The notes beneath the pieces were generated by a model, which saw nothing but the letters and a program-made list of their open reading frames with translations, was not told where the DNA came from and ran no database searches. From positions 1-23,320 of the IMG/VR virus record IMGVR_UViG_3300025151_000315: 23,320 bases of DNA, one strand, 5' to 3'. Numbering within the stretch: the stretch's first letter is position 1; the number at the start of each line of letters is the position of its first letter. Source of the stretch: a virus. Positions 9,008 to 17,322 of the stretch are shown in pieces. The translations under genes were made by a program, and so were the position numbers.

Positions 9008-10902
9008 GTTATAGGTTAAACAAAACTGATGGTACATTATTAACAGAATTAATTGATGGTAAAATAGACAATACGTCAACTGATCTTACTTTTATAGGAA
9101 AGAATTATTCTGGGTTTGGTGAATTTTTAAATGAAAACTTTATAAAGTTGCTTGAAAATTTTGCAAACGTATCAGCGCCATCTAAACCTATAAAAGGACA
9201 ACTTTGGTTTGACTCTACAGTAGACAGAGTAAAAGTATATGATGGCACTACATTTAGAAGTACAGACAGTAGTGTAATAAGTGCAACAGCACCTTTAGAA
9301 AAAGTAGAAGGTGATATATGGATTGATAGCACTACAAATCAAGTTTATTTTTGGGACGGACAGTCTTGGATTCTTATAGGCCCTAATTATACTAAAACAC
9401 AAGGTCTTAGCGGAATTAAGGTAGATACTGTTAAAGATTTATTTGGTTTGAACAAAGTTATTGTGTACATATATGTTGGTGGAACACCGTTAATAATTAT
9501 TGCAAGAGAAGCATTTACACCTGCTATAGAAATAACAGGATTCTCAACACTAAGAATGGGTATGAATGTTAACAGTGCTTTTAGTACTTTTGTACTTGAT
9601 GGTATTGCTGATAAAGCACTTGCTATCACAGACGAGCTAGGAACAGAATTTAGAATCAACGATTTTGTAAGTGCAACTGACACAGCCGGTGATACAATGG
9701 CTGGAAAATTAAGAATTGCTAACGATCAAGGTATTGTAATAGGAGCAGATTCTGACTACAATTTGTTAATTTCCGGAGGTGTTGTTACGCATTCAAATAC
9801 TATTACTGATGTAGATTATGAAATTAAAATGAAAGATTCTACTGCTCCTTACACAGCTCAATATTTTGATGCAAGCACTAGAAAAATAGGATTTTTTACA
9901 CAAACACCTGCATACGATTTAGATGTTACAGGCAATCAACGAATTACAGGTGATTTAAGAATCGAAGGCGATTTAACAGTTGGTACACTTGTAAATGAAT
10001 CAGTTACATCGTTAAGGGTAGCAGATAAAAACATTCAGTTGGCTATCCCAGATGATAGTAGCTTACTTGATAGTAGTAGCGAATTTGTTGATGATGCAGG
10101 TTTGTTAATAGAAACAACTGGCGGAAGTATCAAGTGGACTTATAGAACAGCAACAACTGCTTGGACAACAGAAGACAATATTAACATTGACAATGCTGAC
10201 GGAGGCTTATTACTAGAAGGAAACGTTCTTATTGATAAAACATCAATAGCATCAACTGTAACTTCAGCACCAGGACTTGTAAATATTGGATCTCTTGAAT
10301 CTCTAACAATTGACAATATCAATATAGACAGCAATAGAATAACAAACTCTAGTGCTGGTATCGAACTTACATCAAATGGTCCAATTGAAGTAATTGGTAC
10401 AGCACAAGAAATAAAAGGCGTAAAAACACCAATAAGTGCAAGAGCTGTTACAGAGAATCCTTTACTTACAGAATCAGATAACGATGCAGTTGCTACAAAA
10501 CAATATGTTGATGTTGAATTAGGATCTAAGCCGTATGTTTTTGGATTAGATGTTACCGGATTAACAATTACAGCAAGCACAAATTCAGCAGATAACAATG
10601 ATGTTAAAGGAATACTACAAGCACTAGTAAATGCTACTACAGTACCTAATCAAACACTGGCATACATACACGCCAGTGCAATTGCAGCATCTGGAACTGA
10701 TACAGCAGACGTTAATGCGCAATTGAATAAAAGTTTTATTGCTGTAGATAGTGGTGGTACACAAAACGTTAGTGTAGTACAAGACGTTAGTGCCACAGCA
10801 GTACCAATTAATGTAACGTTTAATATTACACGTTACACAATGAGATTCAAAGTAATTGCTGGAGTTTGGACACACCAGGAGACAACTGTTTATACGCCGT
10901 AA
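9004..10902 (+). CDS. Tail fibre-like protein, second member of the N-terminal paralogue set
   Basis: This 632-residue protein starts in an ATGA overlap with the collar-domain gene, which points to translational coupling. Residues about 25-230 repeat the shared N-terminal domain (LTFIGKNYSGFG, LLENFANVSAPSKPI, KGQLWFDST, EGDIWIDSTTNQVYFW). The middle carries segments common in marine phage fibres: NQRITGDLRIEGDLTVG, LRVADKNIQL, then DDAGLLIETTGGSIKWTYR. The C-terminal 100 residues are beta-rich and hydrophobic (NVTFNITRYTMRFKV and GVWTHQETTVY at the end) and match no domain I know. It has neither the collar domain of the gene before nor the ADLAEKY region of the gene after, so the three proteins probably share an attachment base and differ at the tip. 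A virion fibre or baseplate appendage role is likely. Confidence 0.8.
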   Translation: MSYRLNKTDGTLLTELIDGKIDNTSTDLTFIGKNYSGFGEFLNENFIKLLENFANVSAPSKPIKGQLWFDSTVDRVKVYDGTTFRSTDSSVISATAPLEKVEGDIWIDSTTNQVYFWDGQSWILIGPNYTKTQGLSGIKVDTVKDLFGLNKVIVYIYVGGTPLIIIAREAFTPAIEITGFSTLRMGMNVNSAFSTFVLDGIADKALAITDELGTEFRINDFVSATDTAGDTMAGKLRIANDQGIVIGADSDYNLLISGGVVTHSNTITDVDYEIKMKDSTAPYTAQYFDASTRKIGFFTQTPAYDLDVTGNQRITGDLRIEGDLTVGTLVNESVTSLRVADKNIQLAIPDDSSLLDSSSEFVDDAGLLIETTGGSIKWTYRTATTAWTTEDNINIDNADGGLLLEGNVLIDKTSIASTVTSAPGLVNIGSLESLTIDNINIDSNRITNSSAGIELTSNGPIEVIGTAQEIKGVKTPISARAVTENPLLTESDNDAVATKQYVDVELGSKPYVFGLDVTGLTITASTNSADNNDVKGILQALVNATTVPNQTLAYIHASAIAASGTDTADVNAQLNKSFIAVDSGGTQNVSVVQDVSATAVPINVTFNITRYTMRFKVIAGVWTHQETTVYTP

Positions 10903-10906
10903 AACA

Positions 10907-10914
10907 AATAAATA
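10907..10914 (+). promoter_or_regulatory. T4-like late promoter motif (AATAAATA)
   Basis: AATAAATA lies in the 34-bp gap between two fibre genes, 22 nt before the next ATG and upstream of its GAGGA ribosome site. Extended to 13 bases (AATAAATACATTG), it is identical to the motif upstream of the minus-strand fibre gene at 21629. This shared extension makes chance less likely. Confidence 0.55.
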
Positions 10915-10936
10915 CATTGCAACTTGAGGAATAACA

Positions 10937-12442
10937 ATGGCATACATAATTAATAGATTTAGTGGAGCACAATTATTATCACTAGAAGATGGTACAGTTG
11001 ACAACACAACTGATTTAAAATTAATAGGTAAAAACTATAGCGGATATGGCGAAGCACAAAACGAAAACTTTTTATTTTTACTAGAAAGTTTTGCTGGATC
11101 AACAAGTCCTGCAAAAGCAATAAGCGGACAAGTTTGGTTTGATAGTTCTACCAACAAATTAAAATATTATACAGGAACAACCTGGAAAACAGCAGGCGGA
11201 GCAGAAGTTGCTTCAGTAGAACCAGCTGGGTTAGTTGAAGGAGATCTTTGGTATAATAGCAACACAAATCAGTTGTTTGCTAGAACAAGTGCAAGTGAAT
11301 TTGTATTAGTAGGACCTCAAGCTGCTGGTACAGGTACTACACAATTGTTAAGTACAAATGTTAATTCCAGTCCGTCAGATGTTGCTATTCCTGTAGTTAT
11401 TGCCCTTGTAAATAACAATCCAGTCTATATGATAAGTGATGTTGATTTTACACCAAGTTCTACACAACCGTCAGCATTAGATGATTATGACATTACAGGA
11501 CATTTTCCTGTAGTTAAAAAAGGCATAACATTAATTAGAACTCCTAGTACAGGAATTACAGGGCAAGATGATGATACAAATACAGCAATTTATTGGGGTA
11601 CTTCAAGTAATGCTTTAAAACTTAATGGTTTAGATTCAAGTAACTTTATTTCATCTGCAGGTGCTGGTTCAGCATTAGAAATACCTGACGACGAAGGTAT
11701 TAAAATTGGTGATAGTTTAGATTTACAATTGCACGTGACTAATGGTAATGAAGCTACAATATCAAATTTAATTGGCAATGAAATTAAATTTCAATCATAT
11801 ACAGCCAGTACCGGATTAATAGAAATTGCAAGAATTCAAAATGATACTGATACAGGATTTGTTCCATTTATTAACAATGCATATGTTTTAGGAACATCTG
11901 CAAAAAAATGGAATACAGTACACGCAACTACCTTTTCTGGTAATGCAACTTCTGCAGATGCAGTTAGAGTTTCAGGAACTGACTATCCAGGTGCTCTTGA
12001 TAGCACAGGAGAAACTGTAGCTATTAGAGATGTAAATGGAAATTTAGTTGCAAACGTATTTACTGGTACAGCATCTAGAGCAAGATATGCAGATTTAGCA
12101 GAAAAATATTCAACAGCAGAAGAATTAGCGCCAGGCACAGCAGTTGCAGTTGGTGGAGATGATGATTATGAAGTTCGTCCTGCAAAATCAAGTGATGTTT
12201 GTATTGGTGTCGTATCAACAGATCCAGCATATATGATGAACAGTGACGCTGAAGGACAATACATAGGCCTTAAAGGAAGATTACCAATTAGGGTAAAAGG
12301 TCCTGTTGCAAAAGGACAAGCAATTTATGCTTGGGAAGACGGTGTATGTTCTACAGTGCAAACAACTGCTTTAGTAGGTATTGCTTTAGAATCAAACGAA
12401 ATAGGTGATGAAAAACTTGTAGAGTGTGTGCTAAAGACATAA
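10937..12442 (+). CDS. Tail fibre-like protein, third paralogue, with C-terminal ADLAEKY-type domain
   Basis: The 501-residue product starts at an ATG with GAGGA 6 nt upstream. Residues about 25-130 are the shared N-terminal domain (LKLIGKNYSGYG, FLLESFAGSTSPAKAI, SGQVWFDSSTNKL, EGDLWYNSNTNQL). Residues 226-238 (NALKLNGLDSSNF) and 313-334 (a 'YVLG...KKWNTVHATTFSG' pattern) are fibre-shaft motifs. The last 118 residues (384-501) form a compact unit with ADLAEKY, APGTAVAVGG, CIGVVSTDPAYMMN, LKGRLPIRVKG and ALVGIALES. I have seen this kind of tip in many marine phage and virus fibres. It resembles the Peptidase_G2-type intramolecular cleavage domain of phi29 gp12, but I cannot confirm that or identify catalytic residues. 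Its own late-promoter motif precedes it. Confidence 0.8.
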   Translation: MAYIINRFSGAQLLSLEDGTVDNTTDLKLIGKNYSGYGEAQNENFLFLLESFAGSTSPAKAISGQVWFDSSTNKLKYYTGTTWKTAGGAEVASVEPAGLVEGDLWYNSNTNQLFARTSASEFVLVGPQAAGTGTTQLLSTNVNSSPSDVAIPVVIALVNNNPVYMISDVDFTPSSTQPSALDDYDITGHFPVVKKGITLIRTPSTGITGQDDDTNTAIYWGTSSNALKLNGLDSSNFISSAGAGSALEIPDDEGIKIGDSLDLQLHVTNGNEATISNLIGNEIKFQSYTASTGLIEIARIQNDTDTGFVPFINNAYVLGTSAKKWNTVHATTFSGNATSADAVRVSGTDYPGALDSTGETVAIRDVNGNLVANVFTGTASRARYADLAEKYSTAEELAPGTAVAVGGDDDYEVRPAKSSDVCIGVVSTDPAYMMNSDAEGQYIGLKGRLPIRVKGPVAKGQAIYAWEDGVCSTVQTTALVGIALESNEIGDEKLVECVLKT

Positions 12443-12462
12443 GTATATAAAAGGATAGTTTT

Positions 12463-13644
12463 ATGGTTAACCAAATTATATCTGCTGCACGATACAATGT
12501 GTTACAATCTAGAATAGCAACTGTGTTAGGAGTTGGTGTAGGAGCAACTGGATATAATCAAGCAGTAAGTTCTCAACAGGTATCTAAAGAAGCCACAGTA
12601 ACCGCTGTAGAAATGAATCAGCTTTATGCAGATTTAATAAAAATTAGAACTCACCAAACTGGAACAGAACCTACAGATGCTATAAAGCAAGTTAGTGATA
12701 ATACATTTCAATATCTAATTCAAAATGCGTACATAAACACAAGTAATAATAATGTAGTAACAATAACTACTACTGTAAATCATAATTTAGTTAACGGACT
12801 TTGGGTGGACCAATTTGTAGGCGTAGTAGGTATGACACAATTAAATGGTGTATCAGGTTATGCTAAAGTTTTGTCTGCAACAGAATTTGAATTATATTCT
12901 AATTATGATCGAACACAAGGACTGCCATTTACAAACCCAATTGGAGAGGTAACTTGGGGCTCATATATATCTGGTGGAGCATTTTATCATACAATTGGTG
13001 AAGAATCTTATCAAACATATGAAGCACTTATAACACTTTGTGAAACCGCAAAGTACAATGTGGATTCAACCCAAGCAGATCCAGCAATAAAAAATACAAG
13101 AACTAGAACTGCTTTATGGGGAGGTACCGCAACACCTCAAGTTGTTTCACACGAATTTCAAGTTACATTTACTACAGCAAATGCACGTAGAGGTTTCTTT
13201 AATGCAGGAGGAGAATTAAGATTTTCTGCAAGTTTAAATAACATACCTAGTCCTGGAGCAGACAATTATGCAAAATCTGGAGACTGGGATGCAATGCTTA
13301 CTAATATGGGGGTTATATCATTTAACTATCAAGAAACAGTTAGCAGTCTAGCAAACGGTACAGGATCAACAATTGGAAATTATGACTTGACAAGTACGTA
13401 TCAAACAATATATACTAAAACAGGTAGTGCAGTTTATATTGAAAATGAATATACAATTAAAGTCAAAGAAAATAGTAATTTACAGTTGCAATTTTTAATT
13501 GAATTTACAGATGATGCAAATGGCTCCGGTGGAGCTGACGAAAGAGTAGAAGGTACATTAGAAAGTGTTCTTACAGAATATAGATCTACAGGACCATATG
13601 TTGAAAGTGAATCGCCAACAATTACTGTATTACAAAGTTTATAA
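12463..13644 (+). CDS. Tail/virion protein, first of a tandem paralogue pair (NAGG-core family)
   Basis: This 393-residue protein starts at an ATG preceded by AAGGA. Its helical N-terminus (residues 1-70) contains ISAARYNVLQSRIATVLG and ends in a segment with HQTG. Residues about 217-286 hold the core shared with the next gene: RTALWG, then TTANARRGFFNAGGELRFSA, then GDWDAMLTNMGVISF. The C-terminus is beta-rich, with YIENEYTIKVKENSNLQLQF and acidic, glycine-rich turns. No catalytic motif, membrane segment or signal peptide is visible. The family recurs, as I remember it, beside tail-fibre genes in T4-like marine phages without an assigned function. The location directly after the fibre paralogues suggests a structural appendage. 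The weak TATAAAAG just upstream is not convincing as a separate promoter. Confidence 0.7.
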   Translation: MVNQIISAARYNVLQSRIATVLGVGVGATGYNQAVSSQQVSKEATVTAVEMNQLYADLIKIRTHQTGTEPTDAIKQVSDNTFQYLIQNAYINTSNNNVVTITTTVNHNLVNGLWVDQFVGVVGMTQLNGVSGYAKVLSATEFELYSNYDRTQGLPFTNPIGEVTWGSYISGGAFYHTIGEESYQTYEALITLCETAKYNVDSTQADPAIKNTRTRTALWGGTATPQVVSHEFQVTFTTANARRGFFNAGGELRFSASLNNIPSPGADNYAKSGDWDAMLTNMGVISFNYQETVSSLANGTGSTIGNYDLTSTYQTIYTKTGSAVYIENEYTIKVKENSNLQLQFLIEFTDDANGSGGADERVEGTLESVLTEYRSTGPYVESESPTITVLQSL

Positions 13645-13653
13645 GGATCTACA

Positions 13654-14715
13654 ATGGGTGTAGGAGACAAGATATTAGCATCTGAATACAATGCAATATA
13701 TAATTTAATGGCACCAATAGTTGGTCCTACTACTAGTAATGTTGATTTAGGATACGGTAGAACTCTTTTAAGTTCACCAGTTGCTATTGGAAACACAGTA
13801 ACTTCACTTCAACAAACAAATCTATGGAAAGATTTACAAGCAGGATATATACATCAAACTAATATTGCAAACACTCGTGTAGATATTGACGATGTAGAAG
13901 TAGGAGATTTAATTAGATTTGTAAATGTAACAAATTTTGATTTATTTGCAGATGATGTGGTAGCATTTAATCCGGTATCAACAGATTTTCCAACAGCTAA
14001 CTTTGATGAAGCATCGTTGCTTACATCTTCATCTACAAGTACAAGTAGTTCTAGGTCTACAGCTTGGGGTACTGGTGCAACATCAAGGATCGGACACAGG
14101 GTAACAGTAAGTTGGGCAAGTGCAAATGCACGTAACCATTTTTGGAACGCAGGTGGACAAATACGTTTCGATGCTAGTTTAACAGGCGGTACAAGTGGTA
14201 CATCTAATACAAAAGATTGGGATTGGAACAGAATACTTGCTGAAATGGGCAAAATACGAATTAGAAAAAAAGGATCTAACTATGTAACTGATTCACTTGG
14301 TACAGGCGGCACAGGAACATCATTAGGTTTAGGATCTTTGAGTACAAACTCAAATACAAGTGGTGGATTCTTCACATCTCCAACAAGATTATACACTAAA
14401 CAAGGTGGTGGTGTAACTGGAGGAAATCCAGGCACTGTTCCAGTTACACAAATATATGATGATAATGAATACCAAATTAATATTGTTGTTCCTAACACAT
14501 CACAAATGATTTTTGAAATTGTATTTGATGATGGTGATACAGGTACAGGTGGCCAGTCAGAAGGTGTTAATGATCCAGTTGATGAATCAGTTGGTGGTAC
14601 AGTTACAAGTAATTTATATACTTTTACACCTAATAGTAATTTTACAATTGGCGCAAGTACATTTGATGCTATTGTTCAAACTGCTCCAACTGGAACTGTA
14701 GATAGTTCACTTTAG
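13654..14715 (+). CDS. Tail/virion protein, second of the tandem paralogue pair (NAGG-core family)
   Basis: This 353-residue protein follows its paralogue by 9 bp, and its AAGGA ribosome site overlaps the previous stop codon. The N-terminus aligns with the first copy (ILASEYNAIYNLMAPIVG, and a segment ending in HQT). Residues about 133-204 carry the shared core: RSTAWGTG, then ASANARNHFWNAGGQIRFDA, then DWDWNRILAEMGKIRI. The C-terminal half is low in complexity, with Thr, Gly and Ser runs (LGTGGTGTSLGLGSLSTN and DDGDTGTGGQSEG), and has a beta-strand-like end. The pair most likely arose by gene duplication, followed by divergence outside the core. It is the last gene of the plus-strand structural block: a sigma70-type promoter and a different operon start within 5 bp of its stop. 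Function is not known. Confidence 0.7.
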   Translation: MGVGDKILASEYNAIYNLMAPIVGPTTSNVDLGYGRTLLSSPVAIGNTVTSLQQTNLWKDLQAGYIHQTNIANTRVDIDDVEVGDLIRFVNVTNFDLFADDVVAFNPVSTDFPTANFDEASLLTSSSTSTSSSRSTAWGTGATSRIGHRVTVSWASANARNHFWNAGGQIRFDASLTGGTSGTSNTKDWDWNRILAEMGKIRIRKKGSNYVTDSLGTGGTGTSLGLGSLSTNSNTSGGFFTSPTRLYTKQGGGVTGGNPGTVPVTQIYDDNEYQINIVVPNTSQMIFEIVFDDGDTGTGGQSEGVNDPVDESVGGTVTSNLYTFTPNSNFTIGASTFDAIVQTAPTGTVDSSL

Positions 14716-14718
14716 CCT

Positions 14719-14747
14719 TTGACAATTGAATAAATTTGTTATATAAT
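14719..14747 (+). promoter_or_regulatory. Perfect-consensus sigma70-type promoter for the enzymatic operon
   Basis: TTGACA at 14719-14724 and TATAAT at 14742-14747 are separated by exactly 17 bp, an exact match to the bacterial sigma70 consensus. It lies in the only gap between the structural block and the following operon. Predicted transcription starts near 14754-14755, leaving a leader of about 16 nt before the chosen ATG at 14771. No extended -10 TG is present at the expected position. Confidence 0.85.
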
Positions 14748-14760
14748 ATTAATTATATAT

Positions 14761-14764
14761 GGAG
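14761..14764 (+). promoter_or_regulatory. Ribosome binding site that decides the start at 14771
   Basis: GGAG lies 6 nt before the ATG at 14771. An upstream in-frame ATG at 14759 overlaps this site and would leave only about 4 nt of leader after the predicted transcription start, so the downstream ATG is the better start. Confidence 0.7.
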
Positions 14765-14770
14765 ATTTCT

Positions 14771-15118
14771 ATGGACGAACGTCTTGAAAAAGCACTTGAC
14801 ATTAGCAACTATATGGTTACATTAAACAATCAAACGAGATTGCTTAAAGAACAATATTCTGAAAATCTTGTCTATTATTTTAATGGTGGCCAGTTTTCTA
14901 TTACACAACAACTAGTTAGTTTTTGTCAAAGTTTGCTTTCTTTGAAACAACAATCAACTATACTAATTGATGATAACAATATACCTATTGAAGTTGAAGA
15001 TTTAGAAAGTTTTACAAACTCAATTATAAGTACATATTTTGAAGCATCTAATAGATACCTTACAGAATATAATAAACTTAAGAAAAATAGATCAATTGAA
15101 AGTATTATGGATTTATGA
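14771..15118 (+). CDS. Small helical protein of unknown function, first gene of the operon
   Basis: The product is 115 residues from the ATG at 14771. It is predicted by eye to be largely alpha-helical, with Leu/Ile heptad-like spacing (EKALDISNYMVTLNNQ, QQLVSFCQSLLSLKQQ) and charged surfaces. It has no membrane segment, Cys cluster or known domain. The stop overlaps the next start as ATGA, so it is probably coupled to the first glycosyltransferase-like gene. Its place directly behind a strong promoter means it would be the most immediately transcribed gene of the cassette. It could be a regulatory or adaptor protein, or an unassigned structural or assembly factor; I do not recognise it. Confidence 0.65.
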   Translation: MDERLEKALDISNYMVTLNNQTRLLKEQYSENLVYYFNGGQFSITQQLVSFCQSLLSLKQQSTILIDDNNIPIEVEDLESFTNSIISTYFEASNRYLTEYNKLKKNRSIESIMDL

Positions 15119-15930
15119 GCCAAGGTGTACTGTTATTTGCATTTAATAACGAAAGTATAAATTACGTAAAACAGGCAATATTTTGTGCTAACCGTATACA
15201 AAAATATTTGCAACTACCTGTAAGTTTAGTTACTAATGTTGATGTTAAAGATAGTTGTTTTGATAAAATTATTAAATTAAATCAAAAACAATCTAACAAA
15301 AAATCTTATAGAGATGGATCTTTAAGTAAAAGAATACTATCATTTAACAATAGTGGTAGAGAATTTAGTTTTGACTTATCGCCATATGATGAAACAATTG
15401 TTATGGATACAGATTACATTGTAGCAAATGATAAATTATTAAATTGTTTCAAACAACAAAAAGATTTACTTATGTTTAAAGATGCGACACATTTAGGTAT
15501 TCATAACAACACAAGTGAATTTAAAAAAATAAGTGACAGCGGAATTACGTTTTATTGGGCAACTGTAATTTACTTTAAAAAAACTTTTGTAACCGAAACT
15601 TTTTTTAATTTAGTAAAACATATCAAAGAAAATTATATACATTACAGAGGTGTATATCAGTTTAAGAATACCGTATATAGAAATGATTTTGCATTTAGCA
15701 TTGCTGTGCATATGTTATCTGGTTATGTTGAAAATAATTTTATCGGCACAATACCAGGCAAAAAATATTATTCTATTGATAGAGATATATTGATTGATTT
15801 GAACAACGACGAATTTAAACTTTTAGTAGAAAAGCAAGATAGACTTGGTGAATACACACTAGTAAAATTAAAAGGTAGTAATTTACATATAATGAATAAA
15901 TTTAGTTTGGAAAGAATTATCAATGCCTAA
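15115..15930 (+). CDS. GT8-like glycosyltransferase candidate, copy 1
   Basis: This 271-residue protein has the outline of a GT-A-fold transferase. The N-terminal strand GVLLFAFNN is followed by a helix (NYVKQAIFCANRIQ) and a strand PVSLVTNVD. A DxD metal and nucleotide-sugar motif, SPYDETIVMDTDYIV, has its Asp residues at 98 and 100. The following gene has the equivalent segment SPYDDTLVMDTDMLV, so the two are tandem duplicates that have diverged strongly. No signal peptide or membrane anchor is visible, so the protein should act in the cytoplasm. The acceptor and donor sugars cannot be read from the sequence. The length is typical of compact GT8-type enzymes. The start overlaps the previous gene by 4 nt. 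The fold is fairly likely, but activity is an inference. Confidence 0.65.
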   Translation: MSQGVLLFAFNNESINYVKQAIFCANRIQKYLQLPVSLVTNVDVKDSCFDKIIKLNQKQSNKKSYRDGSLSKRILSFNNSGREFSFDLSPYDETIVMDTDYIVANDKLLNCFKQQKDLLMFKDATHLGIHNNTSEFKKISDSGITFYWATVIYFKKTFVTETFFNLVKHIKENYIHYRGVYQFKNTVYRNDFAFSIAVHMLSGYVENNFIGTIPGKKYYSIDRDILIDLNNDEFKLLVEKQDRLGEYTLVKLKGSNLHIMNKFSLERIINA

Positions 15931-16762
15931 TTTTACAATGTTAGCACAAAATACAGAAGTTGATTATGTACAACAAGCCTATCTAAATGCTATGAGTATA
16001 AAGGCAACAAACAATGATGCAAACATTTGTCTTATTACAAACGACGAAGTACCTACAAAATATAAACCTTTGTTTGATCATATTGTAGAAATACCTTGGG
16101 GCGATCACGCAAAAGATTCAGATTGGAAAATTGAAAACAGATGGAAGATTTATCACGCATCACCTTATGATGATACACTTGTAATGGATACTGATATGCT
16201 TGTATTACAAGATATATCATCTTGGTTTGATTTTTTGCAAAATTATGATTTGTTTTTTACAAGCAATGTATATACTTACAGGAATGAACTAATTACTAAT
16301 AATTATTACAGGCACACATTTGAAAAAAATTATCTGCCAAATATTTACTGTGGTGTACATTATTTTAAAAAATGTGATTTATCTCACGAATTTTATACTT
16401 GGTTAGAAATGATTACAAATAATTGGCAAAAGTTTTACAGACAACACGCTGGCGGAAGAATGTATCAGCGTAAATGTAGCATAGATTTATCGTCTGCAAT
16501 AGCAACAAAAATTATGAATATAGAAAGTCAAGTTACAAATTCACGAGTTAAGTATCCTAGCTTTACACATATGAAACCAAGAATACAAAACTGGACAAAT
16601 AATGTTGTCGATAGATGGCAAAATAGAGTAGGAACATACCTTGGAGAAGATTTACAATTAAAAATTGGAAATTATTCACAGAATGGAATTTTTCATTATA
16701 CAGAAGATGACTTTGTTACTCAAAGGATAATTAACATATATGAAAAGTATTTAGGAATATGA
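15923..16762 (+). CDS. GT8-like glycosyltransferase candidate, copy 2
   Basis: This 279-residue paralogue of the preceding gene has an N-terminus (MLAQNTEVDYVQQAYLNA) that sits at the usual nucleotide-binding position, with a strand ANICLITND after it. The DxD is in YDDTLVMDTDMLV (Asp 89 and 91). The C-terminal half contains PNIYCGVHYFKK, a common sort of substrate-side strand, and a conserved aromatic-rich tail (TKIMNIESQ, SFTHMKP, FHYTEDDF). The HMKP segment and the following His resemble the late His that ligates the metal in GT8 enzymes, but this match is only by eye. The start overlaps the upstream stop by 8 nt and the end overlaps the next ATG by 4 nt. Donor and acceptor are unknown. 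Confidence 0.7.
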   Translation: MPNFTMLAQNTEVDYVQQAYLNAMSIKATNNDANICLITNDEVPTKYKPLFDHIVEIPWGDHAKDSDWKIENRWKIYHASPYDDTLVMDTDMLVLQDISSWFDFLQNYDLFFTSNVYTYRNELITNNYYRHTFEKNYLPNIYCGVHYFKKCDLSHEFYTWLEMITNNWQKFYRQHAGGRMYQRKCSIDLSSAIATKIMNIESQVTNSRVKYPSFTHMKPRIQNWTNNVVDRWQNRVGTYLGEDLQLKIGNYSQNGIFHYTEDDFVTQRIINIYEKYLGI

Positions 16763-17322
16763 TAAAAGTTACTATAAACAACGATAGATATATTTGTTTT
16801 GACGAAAAGGGTGTAATAAACAAAATTGCAAGGACTCCAGATGAAAACTTTGAAAATTTGCTCGTAGATTTTGAAGAAGTTAGGAAGTTTGCTGAAGGTA
16901 AAGAATCATTAACAAACTACAAAGTGGAATACGATTTTATTGAAAAAAGATACATTGTAAAGAGCATACAACAATATAATGAAGGCGACAATACGCAAAA
17001 CTTTTTGTATGAAATACCAAAAGAATTAACTGGTCTTAACGAAATTACAATTGTGCAAAATAATATTGATAAATGTTGGGAATTAAAATTAGATGTTACA
17101 TTTAAAGAATACATAGATTTACAAAAAATTACAATAAATCCAAATAACCAAATTTATAGTGTTACAAAGTTGTATGATCCTAATGTTTTATACAGAACTT
17201 TAGATTTTTCAACACAAGATAAAATTAAATTTGATAGTGATTTTGAATTTGACAAAATTAATGTTAGCCTTTATACTGTAAGAAAGTTCTCTACATACTA
17301 CCACGAGGTTATAAATGGCTAA
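16759..17322 (+). CDS. Uncharacterised 187-aa protein within the glycosyltransferase operon
   Basis: No domain was recognised in this 187-residue protein. It opens with a short beta strand (MIKVTINNDRYICFDEKGVI) and continues with alternating strands and charged loops. The C-terminal half is rich in Asp, Lys and Tyr (DLQKITINPNNQIYSV, DKIKFDSDFEFDKINVSL). There is no transmembrane region and no Cys pattern for metal binding. It overlaps the GT8-like gene upstream by 4 nt (ATGA) and the DGD-motif gene downstream by 8 nt, so it is translated within the cassette. It might be an accessory or substrate-binding subunit for one of the neighbouring enzymes, which is a guess from position only. It could equally be a small structural protein. 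Confidence 0.6.
   Translation: MIKVTINNDRYICFDEKGVINKIARTPDENFENLLVDFEEVRKFAEGKESLTNYKVEYDFIEKRYIVKSIQQYNEGDNTQNFLYEIPKELTGLNEITIVQNNIDKCWELKLDVTFKEYIDLQKITINPNNQIYSVTKLYDPNVLYRTLDFSTQDKIKFDSDFEFDKINVSLYTVRKFSTYYHEVING

Noticed and set aside
12446-12453. TATAAAAG as a late promoter before the 12463 gene
   Set aside because: It departs from xATAAATA at the 3' end and lacks the shared ATAAATACA extension, so I did not annotate it.
14759-14770. Upstream in-frame ATG as the start of the small helical protein
   Set aside because: It overlaps the GGAG site that serves the ATG at 14771 and would leave almost no leader after the predicted transcription start.
14716-14770. Rho-independent terminator after the structural block
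   Set aside because: The gap contains the sigma70 promoter, and I could find no stem-loop followed by a T run.
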